Shown here: positions 35,914 through 44,229 of the stretch, in pieces
Numbering within the stretch: the stretch's first letter is position 1
Layout: the number at the start of each line of letters is the position of its first letter
Source of the DNA: an uncultured Bacilli bacterium
Lineage (GTDB): Bacteria > Bacillota_I > Bacilli_A > RF39 > UBA660
Length of the DNA: 64,000 bases
NCBI GenBank assembly: GCA_947589735.1
Contig: CANQCR010000001.1
Span: forward strand, 1 to 64,000
Reading direction: 5' to 3'
Program-made: the position numbers and the translations under genes
The notes under the pieces: generated by a model
The model's database searches: none
Seen by the model: the letters and a program-made list of their open reading frames with translations, nothing else
Told to the model about the DNA's origin: nothing

Positions 35914-36732
35914 CTATCTATTTTCTATTTTATATGTTTTTTGAAAAGACGCAAGTTTAATCTTTTCATCGCTTACTTTAGGTAAAAATATTGAGCCACC
36001 TAATGATGTAATCTTTGAAGCACTACTAGCATCAAAACTATCATCATCCATAATATGAAGATCGCCACCAATCTCTTCTAAAGCTAAATCAGGGCTGTAG
36101 TGACTAACATAGACATCCCCTAAAGCAATCTTATAATCGGGTAACATCTTTGGATCATTTAATTTCTTTAAATCAACATCCCCACCTGTTGCTCTAAGGT
36201 GAAGTGGTGATGTAAGATAGCCAACTCTTAAGTTACCCATAACATAACGCAAACGTTTTAGCGCACTTGGATGTAATAAAGAAGTAAGACTAGCGTCAGA
36301 AAAAACAACCTCTAAATTAGCTAACATTTCCGCTTTATAATAGGCGCGGTAATCAATAGGTCCAATTAAAACCCGAGCTTTACCCGTACCATCTAAAACC
36401 TCATTAATATCTAAAGCAATCTCATCCTCGCGATATAATCCTGTTTGAACTAATTCTTCTTTAATAGCGCGAAATAACCGCATTTCTTTGCGTTCACATT
36501 TTGAAGCTAATCGGTAAGCTCTAAACAAATTAAGAGCCGGTAAAACCCGATTATCAGCCACAAGATTATCGACATAGCTTCCCATCGCATCTTCCATCTT
36601 TTTATCAATCTCATCAACCTGAGCCATATAAGATGCGTATTTTTCTTTTATTACACATAAGGTTTGTAAAAGATATTGTTCCATTTCTTCATTTCTTTCA
36701 TCAATATTATTATTTTCATAAGTAGTACTCAT
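35914..36732 (-). CDS. Uncharacterised 272-residue protein of the lipid-type operon
   Basis: Soluble and acidic. The first 110 residues are helical, with many Glu, Lys and Arg; from about 120 on, short repeating strands (for example GNLRVGYL, GGDVDLKKL, LGDVYVSH, GGDLHIMD, LGGSIFLP) suggest a small right-handed or leucine-repeat-like solenoid with about 25-residue spacing. No named family. It is the first gene of the unit with the HAD-ligase and PlsC-like genes and has a good promoter, so it is expressed with them. An unknown scaffold or binding role is only a guess. Confidence 0.65.
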   Translation of the reverse strand: MSTTYENNNIDERNEEMEQYLLQTLCVIKEKYASYMAQVDEIDKKMEDAMGSYVDNLVADNRVLPALNLFRAYRLASKCERKEMRLFRAIKEELVQTGLYREDEIALDINEVLDGTGKARVLIGPIDYRAYYKAEMLANLEVVFSDASLTSLLHPSALKRLRYVMGNLRVGYLTSPLHLRATGGDVDLKKLNDPKMLPDYKIALGDVYVSHYSPDLALEEIGGDLHIMDDDSFDASSASKITSLGGSIFLPKVSDEKIKLASFQKTYKIENR

Positions 36733-36763
36733 ACTTTACCCCCTACCAAATCAATTAACATCT

Positions 36764-36792
36764 ATACTATCATTTTCAAAATTGAAAGTCAA
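36764..36792 (-). promoter_or_regulatory. Promoter of the HAD-ligase/PlsC operon
   Basis: Minus strand TTGACT (36787-36792), a 17-base spacer and TAGTAT (36764-36769), directly after the terminator of the ferritin-like gene. Confidence 0.7.
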
Positions 36793-36820
36793 TTAAAAAA
36801 GGTACATCTTGTACCTTTTT
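36789..36820 (-). terminator. Terminator of the symporter/ferritin-like operon
   Basis: 11-bp stem AAAAAGGTACA/TGTACCTTTTT (36796-36806 with 36810-36820), a three-base loop and T's; overlaps the stop of the ferritin-like gene. Confidence 0.9.
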
Positions 36821-37313
36821 ATACATATTTGTTATATAAGTATGTTAAAGCGTTAATATGACACTTCTCATCTTCAATAATGCGCTTTAATATTTCCTTA
36901 ATATCATCATCATTAATTTCAAAAATAGCTTCTTCATATCTTTTAATAGTTGCCTTCTCCATCATAATATCATTTAAAAGAAACTCTTTTAATCTAACTG
37001 TATAATTTAAGTAATCACTCGTCCAGGGAATAATCTTGTTACCCTTATCAATGCAAAAGTATGGCCGTGCACCTAACTTTGTAATTAAAGAAGCTAAAAT
37101 AGCCAAATGATGCATCTCAACTTGGGCAATCTCTTTTAGGGTTGATGAGACTTCATCATTAATAAAACTCTGAAATAAATACGTATGAATAGCGGTATCT
37201 TCCCCACCGCTTCCAGCATAACTTTCACTTAATATGGCGGCATACTTTAAGTTTTTTTCCTTAACTCTAATCGGTGGATATGGAGTATCAGCTTGACACT
37301 TTAATCTAACCAT
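36819..37313 (-). CDS. Ferritin-like di-metal protein (Mn-catalase/CotJC-like)
   Basis: 164 residues. A four-helix ferritin-like domain with metal-ligand patterns GGEDTAIHTY, VEMHHL (ExxH) and EDEKCH (ExxH). The N-terminus PYPPIRVKEKNLKYAAIL and the following YAG-GGE helix resemble short ferritin-like/manganese-catalase-like proteins of spore-forming Firmicutes, including CotJC-type coat proteins. It could handle peroxide or iron/manganese. The ATG overlaps the symporter stop by one base (TAATG) and there is no separate ribosome site. Confidence 0.78.
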   Translation of the reverse strand: MVRLKCQADTPYPPIRVKEKNLKYAAILSESYAGSGGEDTAIHTYLFQSFINDEVSSTLKEIAQVEMHHLAILASLITKLGARPYFCIDKGNKIIPWTSDYLNYTVRLKEFLLNDIMMEKATIKRYEEAIFEINDDDIKEILKRIIEDEKCHINALTYLYNKYV

Positions 37314-38515
37314 TAATAATCATCTTCAACCAATTTAGAAATTAACATCGTACTTGGAATATCCCCTACAACATTAAGACAAGTCGCTGGAGCATCAATA
37401 AGCCAACCGATTGTCGCAATAATTGGAAAAGCTAGAGCATCAAAACTATATAATGAGACAATTAACATCTCGCCAATTAAGCCCCCACCAGGAATACCTG
37501 ACATAACAACCCCACTTAAAACAGCAATAACTAAAGCAATAATAATATCAACAGGACTCGTAAAATTTCTTCCAAATAATGAAAATAAGAAAGCAATCTT
37601 TAAAATAGAAGCCATACTAGATCCTTCCATATGAATAGTAGCCCCAATCGGTAGTACTACTTCGCTCACATCTTTTGGTAAGTCCATCTCTTCACAAGTT
37701 TTAATATTAGCAGGTAAGCTTGCTAAAGAGGAACACGTTCCTAAGGAAGTAATGGTTGAAAGTAAAATATGGCGGTAAAAAACTTTAACACCTTTTTTCT
37801 TATAACTCATATAGGCATATAAAGAATAAAAGATAACATAATAAAGAAAAGCCATAACAAGATATAAGATAAAACTTTTCGCATAACTACCAATTAATTC
37901 AGGTCCATAAGTACCCACTAAGCTTGCAAAATAAGCGCATAAACCAATCGGTGCATAATACATAATAATCTTAATCATTTTAAGCATTACTTTAGATAAA
38001 CTTTTTAAACCTCTAGCTATTAAAGCGCCATCTTCATTACATAAACGAACACTAAAACCAAAAATAATGGAAAAAATAATCAAAGGTAACATATTACTTT
38101 TAGAAAGTAAATTACTAAAATCACTTACTGTTATCATCGCTACAATATTTTTACCTAAATCAATTGTCTCTTTACTATATTCTAAAGTACTATCAATAAC
38201 ACCCGTTGGTTTAAATATTAATACACCAATCATCATAAAAATAGCAGCAATAAAACTAGTTAGAGTAAAGATAATCAGCATATATTTAAATATTTTACCC
38301 AATCTTTTTAAACTACCCATATTAGCAATACTACCGGCAATAGTAGAAAAGACTAAAGGAATGACAATCACAAATAACATATTGATAAAAACTTCACCGA
38401 AAGGTTCTAATACTTTAGCCTTATCTTTAAAAATTAAACCAATAATACTACCTATAATAATTGAAATTAAAAGAATAATGGGAAACTGATAACGACGATA
38501 AAACTTCTTTAACAT
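37313..38515 (-). CDS. Dicarboxylate/amino acid:cation symporter (SLC1/DAACS family)
   Basis: 400 residues, eight membrane helices plus two re-entrant loops. HP1 serine-rich stretch TSLGTCSSLASLP, HP2 GIPGGGLIGEML and the substrate motif IDAPATCLNVVGD are clear. The usual NMDGT sodium-site motif in helix 7 reads HMEGSS (IGATIHMEGSS), a departure from typical glutamate/aspartate carriers. The Arg that binds the side-chain carboxylate of acidic substrates is not in IDAPAT, so a neutral or different substrate is possible. AGGAGG precedes the ATG. It shares a transcript with the ferritin-like gene. Confidence 0.92.
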   Translation of the reverse strand: MLKKFYRRYQFPIILLISIIIGSIIGLIFKDKAKVLEPFGEVFINMLFVIVIPLVFSTIAGSIANMGSLKRLGKIFKYMLIIFTLTSFIAAIFMMIGVLIFKPTGVIDSTLEYSKETIDLGKNIVAMITVSDFSNLLSKSNMLPLIIFSIIFGFSVRLCNEDGALIARGLKSLSKVMLKMIKIIMYYAPIGLCAYFASLVGTYGPELIGSYAKSFILYLVMAFLYYVIFYSLYAYMSYKKKGVKVFYRHILLSTITSLGTCSSLASLPANIKTCEEMDLPKDVSEVVLPIGATIHMEGSSMASILKIAFLFSLFGRNFTSPVDIIIALVIAVLSGVVMSGIPGGGLIGEMLIVSLYSFDALAFPIIATIGWLIDAPATCLNVVGDIPSTMLISKLVEDDY

Positions 38516-38540
38516 AATAACCTCCTAGTTAACTTTATGC

Positions 38541-38573
38541 ATAAAAAAAGAATTAATTATTAAATTAATTCTT
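38541..38573 (-). terminator. Terminator after the 267-residue anchored protein
   Basis: 11-bp stem AAGAATTAATT/AATTAATTCTT (38548-38558 with 38563-38573), a four-base loop and a T7 run. Confidence 0.85.
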
Positions 38574-39375
38574 ACTTAATCGTTATCTTTGTTAAATAGT
38601 AATTGCCTTCTTCTCTTTTAAACTCATATTCAAAATATTTAAGTTCATCAGTATGATCTTTAATATTATTTGAATCAACCTTTTCTTTTAATGGTGTCGT
38701 ATCACCAATCGTCCAACTTTTATCACGATCCGTATAAGCAACATATTCTTTAATAACTAATTTATCACTTAAATCCGTATTAACCGTATAAGTATACTTT
38801 TGATAATCATAACTATATTTACTTGTATCTTCCATTAAGTAATATTTTCTTGTTTCTTGATTATATGTATAGACATTATTACCATAGCTATAAGCTGCTT
38901 TATAGTAGACAATATCGCCAAAAATCTTTTTCATTGTCTCATCAATCCAAGACTCATTATAATAAACTTTGCCATCAACATTAACATGGCGTGTTAACCG
39001 ACTAGCTAATGATAATTTGGCATTGTTAGACAAGTTTTCAACATTAAGACCTGTCTTCATCGCCTCAAGATCTTCTTCGGAATAAAGATTTTCATCAATT
39101 AAAGGAATAGATACATAGCTGTAAGCTTCTTCTGGTGTCATTTCTTTAACTTCAACTTCCGGCTCTTTTTCCTCTTCAACCGGTTCTTTTTTAGCTGGAT
39201 GAATAAAGGTATACACGCCATATCCCACTAAAAATAAGCCTAATAGCGTTAGTAAAAAATCCATAAAAGTAAATCTTTTAGTTGGTAGTTTTTCTTCTTT
39301 GGCAGGTTTAGGTGCCGGACCCCCCATATCTAACTCGCCATTAACAAATTTTGGTTGTTCATCTTGATTATTCAT
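38572..39375 (-). CDS. Uncharacterised membrane-anchored extracellular protein
   Basis: 267 residues. Pro/Lys-rich cytoplasmic start (about 1-32), one membrane helix (MDFLLTLLGLFLVGYGVYTFI, given in two parts: MDFLLTLLGLF and LVGYGVYTFI), an acidic Glu/Pro/Lys spacer (about 62-82), then an extracellular domain rich in Tyr, Asp and Lys with a few repeated short strands (KYYLMED, KYSYDYQKYTY). No family recognised and no catalytic motif. AGGTGA before the ATG. It is alone between the symporter and the cysteine desulfurase. Confidence 0.65.
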   Translation of the reverse strand: MNNQDEQPKFVNGELDMGGPAPKPAKEEKLPTKRFTFMDFLLTLLGLFLVGYGVYTFIHPAKKEPVEEEKEPEVEVKEMTPEEAYSYVSIPLIDENLYSEEDLEAMKTGLNVENLSNNAKLSLASRLTRHVNVDGKVYYNESWIDETMKKIFGDIVYYKAAYSYGNNVYTYNQETRKYYLMEDTSKYSYDYQKYTYTVNTDLSDKLVIKEYVAYTDRDKSWTIGDTTPLKEKVDSNNIKDHTDELKYFEYEFKREEGNYYLTKITIK

Positions 39376-39433
39376 ATCTAATCACCTACTATAGATATAG
39401 TATCACAAAAAGGTTAAAAAGCCAATACTAGCT

Positions 39434-40555
39434 TTAGCGTAACTTCGTTAATTCATTATAACAACTATCAAAAACTTCTTTAAAATGAGTTATTTCCTCC
39501 TTGGTTGTTAGGTATGATAAACTAATCCTTAAACTAGATGAAGCCGCCTCTTTATTATGCGTAACGGCATAGACAGCTTCTGACATACTATGGGTATTAG
39601 CGCAGGCACTTTTAGTTGAAAGATAAACTTCACCCTCTTCTAAAGCATGTAAGAAGGATTCTGGTTTAACACCTAAAACACTAATATTTAAAATGTGAGG
39701 TAAAGCATTTTTAGGACTATTAATTACCACTTTATCATAGCCGTCAAAAAAGGTTCTTAAATCATCATTTAAACTTTTAACATAATCTTCTTTATTATTT
39801 TCTAAACAAAGTCTTAAAGCTTTAGCTAAAGAGATGATAAGGGGTAAAGATGGTGTCCCACTACGATAAATCGTCGTACTCTTACCACCATGAATTAAAG
39901 GCTCTAAAGCTATTTTCTTCTTTTTAGCTAAAACCCCAATGCCCTTTAAGCCATAAAACTTATGCGCTGAAAAACTAACTAAATCAACATTTTGATAATC
40001 AAGCTTAATCTTACCAATAGCTTGTGTTGCATCAACATGAAAATAACACTTGGGATAATCTTTTAGTAAATCACCAATTTCTTTAATAGGATTAATAATT
40101 CCTAGTTCACTATTAACTGCATTGACACTAACTAAAATCGTATCTTCTCGCATCAACTTTTTAATATCATTAACATCAACAGCGCCCTTTTCATCTAACT
40201 TAGCATAGCTAACTTCAAAGCCTAAAGTTTTAAGATAATCTAAAGGCCCATAAATAGATGAATGTTCTAAAGGTGTCGTTATAATATGTTTACCACGATT
40301 TTGATATTTAAAAGCTATCCCTTTAATAGCTAAATTATTGGCTTCACTAGATCCGCTTGTATAAATAATATCAGTATCATTAAAAGATAATAAAGAAGTA
40401 ATTTGATCAGTAGCCATTTGAATTAAGTGGTTGGCATCTACTCCTAATTTGTGCAAAGAATTAGGATTACCAATATATTCTTTATTAGCTTTAACAAAAC
40501 TATCTAAAACCTCATCATTAACAGGTGTGGTTGCACTGTAATCTAAATAAACCAT
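39434..40555 (-). CDS. Cysteine desulfurase (NifS/IscS family)
   Basis: PLP enzyme that takes sulfur from cysteine as a persulfide for thiolated tRNA, Fe-S clusters or cofactors. 373 residues. YLDYSATTPV at the start, HVDATQAIGK, the PLP Lys in FSAHKFYGLKG and active-site Cys in TKSACANTH are intact. No iscU, sufU, thiI or mnmA next to it in this window, so the sulfur acceptor is unknown. A near-canonical promoter precedes it. Confidence 0.95.
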   Translation of the reverse strand: MVYLDYSATTPVNDEVLDSFVKANKEYIGNPNSLHKLGVDANHLIQMATDQITSLLSFNDTDIIYTSGSSEANNLAIKGIAFKYQNRGKHIITTPLEHSSIYGPLDYLKTLGFEVSYAKLDEKGAVDVNDIKKLMREDTILVSVNAVNSELGIINPIKEIGDLLKDYPKCYFHVDATQAIGKIKLDYQNVDLVSFSAHKFYGLKGIGVLAKKKKIALEPLIHGGKSTTIYRSGTPSLPLIISLAKALRLCLENNKEDYVKSLNDDLRTFFDGYDKVVINSPKNALPHILNISVLGVKPESFLHALEEGEVYLSTKSACANTHSMSEAVYAVTHNKEAASSSLRISLSYLTTKEEITHFKEVFDSCYNELTKLR

Positions 40556-40570
40556 AAAATCACCATCATC

Positions 40571-40599
40571 ATTATATCAATTAAGTCTTTTTTTAACAA
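40571..40599 (-). promoter_or_regulatory. Promoter of the cysteine desulfurase gene
   Basis: Minus strand TTGTTA (40594-40599), a 17-base spacer and consensus TATAAT (40571-40576). It starts inside the T-run of the preceding terminator. Confidence 0.75.
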
Positions 40600-40632
40600 G
40601 AAAAAATAGTATGAGATTAATCATACTATTTT
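40594..40632 (-). terminator. Terminator of the 1171-residue surface protein gene
   Basis: 11-bp perfect stem AAATAGTATGA/TCATACTATTT (40604-40614 with 40621-40631), a six-base loop and T's. The TAG stop is in the stem. Confidence 0.9.
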
Positions 40633-43600
40633 TGAATTATCATATTAGCCCAATTCATAGCTTTGATACTAGCAGCCATAGGACCAGTTACCTCTTCATA
40701 ATATGTATAATAATTCTTGGTCGCAGTAACATTTTTAATATCAAGGTCATAATTCTTTGTTTTACCCCTGTCATCATCAGACCAGCCTTTTAACTCATAA
40801 GTTTTTTGACCTTCGTCTTTACCAAGCGTTCTAAACTTAGCGTAAGATTGGAATGGTTGCCAAACAAATGGTTCACCAGGTTCAACTGGATTACCACCAT
40901 ATAAAACATAACGGATAGTAAGGTCAGCTGATGGCGTGTCTCTAAAAATAACGGTGTAGTATTTAGAGTTTTGCTCTTTTAAATAATAGTGAGCCCATTC
41001 AGTACCTTGAAGTTGATCAGAAGTATTAATATTATCCTGACCGATTAATTGACTGTATTTTTCTTTCAATCTACCTTCGCCATCATCATACTCATCGCAA
41101 TACTCTTCACCAATTACCCAAGCATTAGTTTCCCAAGTATGTTCCTTAAAGTCATCATTTTCATACTTTTTACCACCAAATGGAACAATAATCTTATAAT
41201 CATATGTAGCATAACCACTATGAACTTCGATATTGCCAGTGGTCTTAGATGATGAAGCAAGTCCACCCGTAATAGCATTACTACGTCTCGTTCTAATAAA
41301 TGGATGATTATAATCTTCTTTATTGTAAGATAATTCTCCATCAGCATGAACTTTACCAGCTATGAACATAGCCATTTCACTATTATCTACAAACTTAACA
41401 TTCATTAGCGATAAAGATGTAGATGGCTCTGGAACATTAATACCTTTTTTAGTACCTTTTATAGTTAAATCTTTAATATTAACATCCGTCTTAGTTCCAC
41501 CAACACCACTATATCTAATATCTAAAACGGTATCAGCTTCTGGTTTGTTTAAAGTAATAGTGGTACTAGCATCTGCCCCAAAAATACTAACAGAACGATT
41601 AATCATAACCGGGTCATTTACATCAAAATTATTACCAATTTTAATTGACTCATAATTGCCCCTTATAGCATTTTTTAATTCTGTTTCATTAGTAACAGTA
41701 ATAATACTAGATGCAACTTTAACTTTATAAGTAGCTGGTGATTCTTGACCCTCAACTGTATCAGCCGTATCCTTTAAAGTAATAGTTAAAGTTAATGGAT
41801 TATCACTATAATTATTTTCAATTAATTCATTTAAAGTAGCAGTTTCATAGGTACTACTATTCTTAGTAGCTATAACTTCAAGCAATTCCTTTAATTTATT
41901 TTTAATTTCATCTTCATCATTAGTAAACTCATAATCTTGATTATCATAGCTCATCTTAACATTTTGAACATTTTCATTAGCAACTACTTCTTTAATAGCC
42001 TTAGCAATACCTGTATTTCCAGATTCTACTAAAGTTTTAATGCTATCATCATTATGAGCTGCAGAATGACTATCATCACCCTTAGAAACATCAATGGTTA
42101 TAGTATTACCAAGTTTTGATACAGTAAAACTTTCCGTCTCTACTTTTAAAGCCATATCGCTAACTATGTTATCAATATCAACTAATGGAATCATTTTAGC
42201 TTTTAAAGTAATGTTAGCAGTTACTGGCGTCGTAAGCTCATATTTAGTAGAGTCAGGACCTGACTCTAGATACCAATGTGAAAAGCGATGACTCTCTTTA
42301 TATGGTGATAAATTAGGGTTAGCTTTATCAATAGCTTGTTGAACTGTCGTTCCGTGTTCAACACCATTAATTGTATCTAGAACGTCTTCATCAAGTTTAA
42401 ACGTTATTGTATAAGTCTTCTTTTGCCATTTAGCAACTAAAGTTATATCATTTACAATATTAGTTTTATCAAACTCAAATGGAGCTTGATTAACAACAGG
42501 TCCTCTTTGTAAGTACCAGCCCATAAACTCATAACCTTCACGTTCTGGTTGTTCTGTTGGATTTGAAGCCTGTTTGTTATATTCAACTACTTGCGTTGTT
42601 GGTAATTTTGACACTTCACTATCAACACATTCTGAATCATTTGGATCGCAAGCCTTAAAGTTAACATTGAATTTTTTAATTTCAAATTTAGCCTTTAAGG
42701 TTGTATCTTCAGATACTTCTGCATCAAAATTAAAGGCTGTGTTGTCATCAGTACCCTCTTTATACCAATGTTTAAAATCATATCCAATTTTAACTGGTGT
42801 TTTTGATGGTTGTGTTGGATGCTCAGGATATGTTACTTGAATGTTTTCAGGTAAGCCTGTGCAATCATCACAAGTAAACTTAATCGTATATTTTCCTGGA
42901 TTCCATTTACCTGTAATTGTTACATCTTCAACATAATCGGTCTTACCAAAAGGAACTTCCTCATCACCAATGAACCAACCGGCAAAGCCATAACCAGATC
43001 GTTTAGGATCAGGAGTTGGTTTTGTTGGTTGATCAGGATAAGTTAATTTTTGTTCCGCTTCCGTTATATCATCGCCATCAAAAGAAACAGTGTAACTAAC
43101 TCCTGCCCATTCAGCAGTTACTTTAATATTTTCATCTATTCCCTCTTCAAAACGGAAATCTTCATCATCCTTTTTCCATCCTACAAGAGTATAACCTCTT
43201 TTCGTTGGCTTTGGAGGTTCAACCATCGTTCCCCAATTAACAGTACGTTTTTCATATAAGTGACCTGGTTCATCATAAAACTCAACATCAAACTTTTTAA
43301 TTTCAAAACGACCTTCAACTTCGGTATTTCCAGTTAATGGTTCATCAAATTGATATTCAGTATCCGTACCCTTTAGAAACCAACCTTTAAAATCGTATCC
43401 TTCTTTCGTTGGGTCATCTTGTGGTTTAGTTGGCGTAAATGGATATGCACCACTTTGAGGTTGTTCACTTATACCATCACCACTAAAAGTCAAAGTATAA
43501 GTCTTTCCCGTCCATTTTGCTTTAAGTGTTAAAGCTTCATTAATAGTAGTACCAAAGTCAAACTTGTCAGCACCACCATCTTTATACCAACCATCTAAAT

Positions 43601-44141
43601 CATAGTGTTCACGTGTAAAAGCAGGTTGTTCAACGGTTTTTCCTTTTTCAACAGATTTGACTAGGTTATCTGTTTTACCATCATTAAAATCAAATGTTAC
43701 TTTATATTCTTCATTAATTGGAACATAATTAACATAACGAATATTTATTTTAGACGTATCCGTAAGTTTTGAATCGCCTAAAAAGTTATTTCTTACAACC
43801 CATTTATTGGTTACATCACCATTTCCATCTTTTTCTCTTCTTATTTGGAAAATAGTCATTTCTCCAAAAATTTGGTCAGTATCTTTTTTACCACTTACAT
43901 CACTAGGTTTAATACTTTTAGCAGCTAACATAACATCTTGAATGGTTAATTTATGATTAGCTGTAAAAACATAATCACCAACAACATAGGCAGTATCAGA
44001 ATTACTATCAACTTTATTAATTATGTAGTTAACGCCGAAATCTTTATCATCTAAAGCTACTTCAAAAGCTAGTGTCGTAGATAAGGATAAGACAAAAGTT
44101 AATAGCGCTACAAATACATACTGACAATATTTCTTTATCAT
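40626..44141 (-). CDS. Secreted multi-domain surface protein with seven InlB-type repeats
   Basis: 1171 residues. Signal peptide 1-25 (ending TTLAFE). N-terminal module (about 26-140) shared with two other proteins here: AYVVGDYVFTANHKLTIQDV and then a FQIRREKDGNGD segment. Seven Listeria-Bacteroides (InlB B/Flg_new) repeats follow at about 147-670, recognised by their G-W-[YF] or H-W-Y cores (DLDGWY, DFKGWF, TLVGWK, GFAGWF, DFKHWY, EFMGWY, RFSHWY). Then a helical/acidic part and a strand-rich segment around 825-960 (VTNETELKNAI, SVSIFGADAST, VNIKDLTIKG) like the start of a pectate-lyase beta-helix. The last 200 residues are unknown. No LPxTG and no C-terminal anchor, so attachment is not covalent by sortase. 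It has its own promoter. Confidence 0.85.
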   Translation of the reverse strand: MIKKYCQYVFVALLTFVLSLSTTLAFEVALDDKDFGVNYIINKVDSNSDTAYVVGDYVFTANHKLTIQDVMLAAKSIKPSDVSGKKDTDQIFGEMTIFQIRREKDGNGDVTNKWVVRNNFLGDSKLTDTSKINIRYVNYVPINEEYKVTFDFNDGKTDNLVKSVEKGKTVEQPAFTREHYDLDGWYKDGGADKFDFGTTINEALTLKAKWTGKTYTLTFSGDGISEQPQSGAYPFTPTKPQDDPTKEGYDFKGWFLKGTDTEYQFDEPLTGNTEVEGRFEIKKFDVEFYDEPGHLYEKRTVNWGTMVEPPKPTKRGYTLVGWKKDDEDFRFEEGIDENIKVTAEWAGVSYTVSFDGDDITEAEQKLTYPDQPTKPTPDPKRSGYGFAGWFIGDEEVPFGKTDYVEDVTITGKWNPGKYTIKFTCDDCTGLPENIQVTYPEHPTQPSKTPVKIGYDFKHWYKEGTDDNTAFNFDAEVSEDTTLKAKFEIKKFNVNFKACDPNDSECVDSEVSKLPTTQVVEYNKQASNPTEQPEREGYEFMGWYLQRGPVVNQAPFEFDKTNIVNDITLVAKWQKKTYTITFKLDEDVLDTINGVEHGTTVQQAIDKANPNLSPYKESHRFSHWYLESGPDSTKYELTTPVTANITLKAKMIPLVDIDNIVSDMALKVETESFTVSKLGNTITIDVSKGDDSHSAAHNDDSIKTLVESGNTGIAKAIKEVVANENVQNVKMSYDNQDYEFTNDEDEIKNKLKELLEVIATKNSSTYETATLNELIENNYSDNPLTLTITLKDTADTVEGQESPATYKVKVASSIITVTNETELKNAIRGNYESIKIGNNFDVNDPVMINRSVSIFGADASTTITLNKPEADTVLDIRYSGVGGTKTDVNIKDLTIKGTKKGINVPEPSTSLSLMNVKFVDNSEMAMFIAGKVHADGELSYNKEDYNHPFIRTRRSNAITGGLASSSKTTGNIEVHSGYATYDYKIIVPFGGKKYENDDFKEHTWETNAWVIGEEYCDEYDDGEGRLKEKYSQLIGQDNINTSDQLQGTEWAHYYLKEQNSKYYTVIFRDTPSADLTIRYVLYGGNPVEPGEPFVWQPFQSYAKFRTLGKDEGQKTYELKGWSDDDRGKTKNYDLDIKNVTATKNYYTYYEEVTGPMAASIKAMNWANMIIQK

Positions 44142-44162
44142 CTTCTCATCTCCTATTTTTAA

Positions 44163-44191
44163 ATTATATCAAATATTAATTATCTAAACAA
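44163..44191 (-). promoter_or_regulatory. Promoter of the 1171-residue surface protein gene
   Basis: Minus strand TTGTTT (44186-44191), a 17-base spacer and TATAAT (44163-44168). Confidence 0.75.
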
Positions 44192-44229
44192 TTCATTTAT
44201 CTTGAGGTAACTATAACTTGACACTTTAT

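Noticed and set aside
42000-44000. Tandem DNA repeats or a mobile element in the InlB-repeat region
   Set aside because: The repeats are seen at protein level with diverged sequence; no transposase, terminal inverted repeats or target duplications were visible.
40626-44141. Plus-strand and alternative-frame ORFs inside the repeat-rich surface genes
   Set aside because: They are antisense of repeats, without ribosome sites or domains.
40626-44141. Sortase substrates among the surface proteins
   Set aside because: None of the six proteins has an LPxTG-like motif, C-terminal hydrophobic helix and basic tail.
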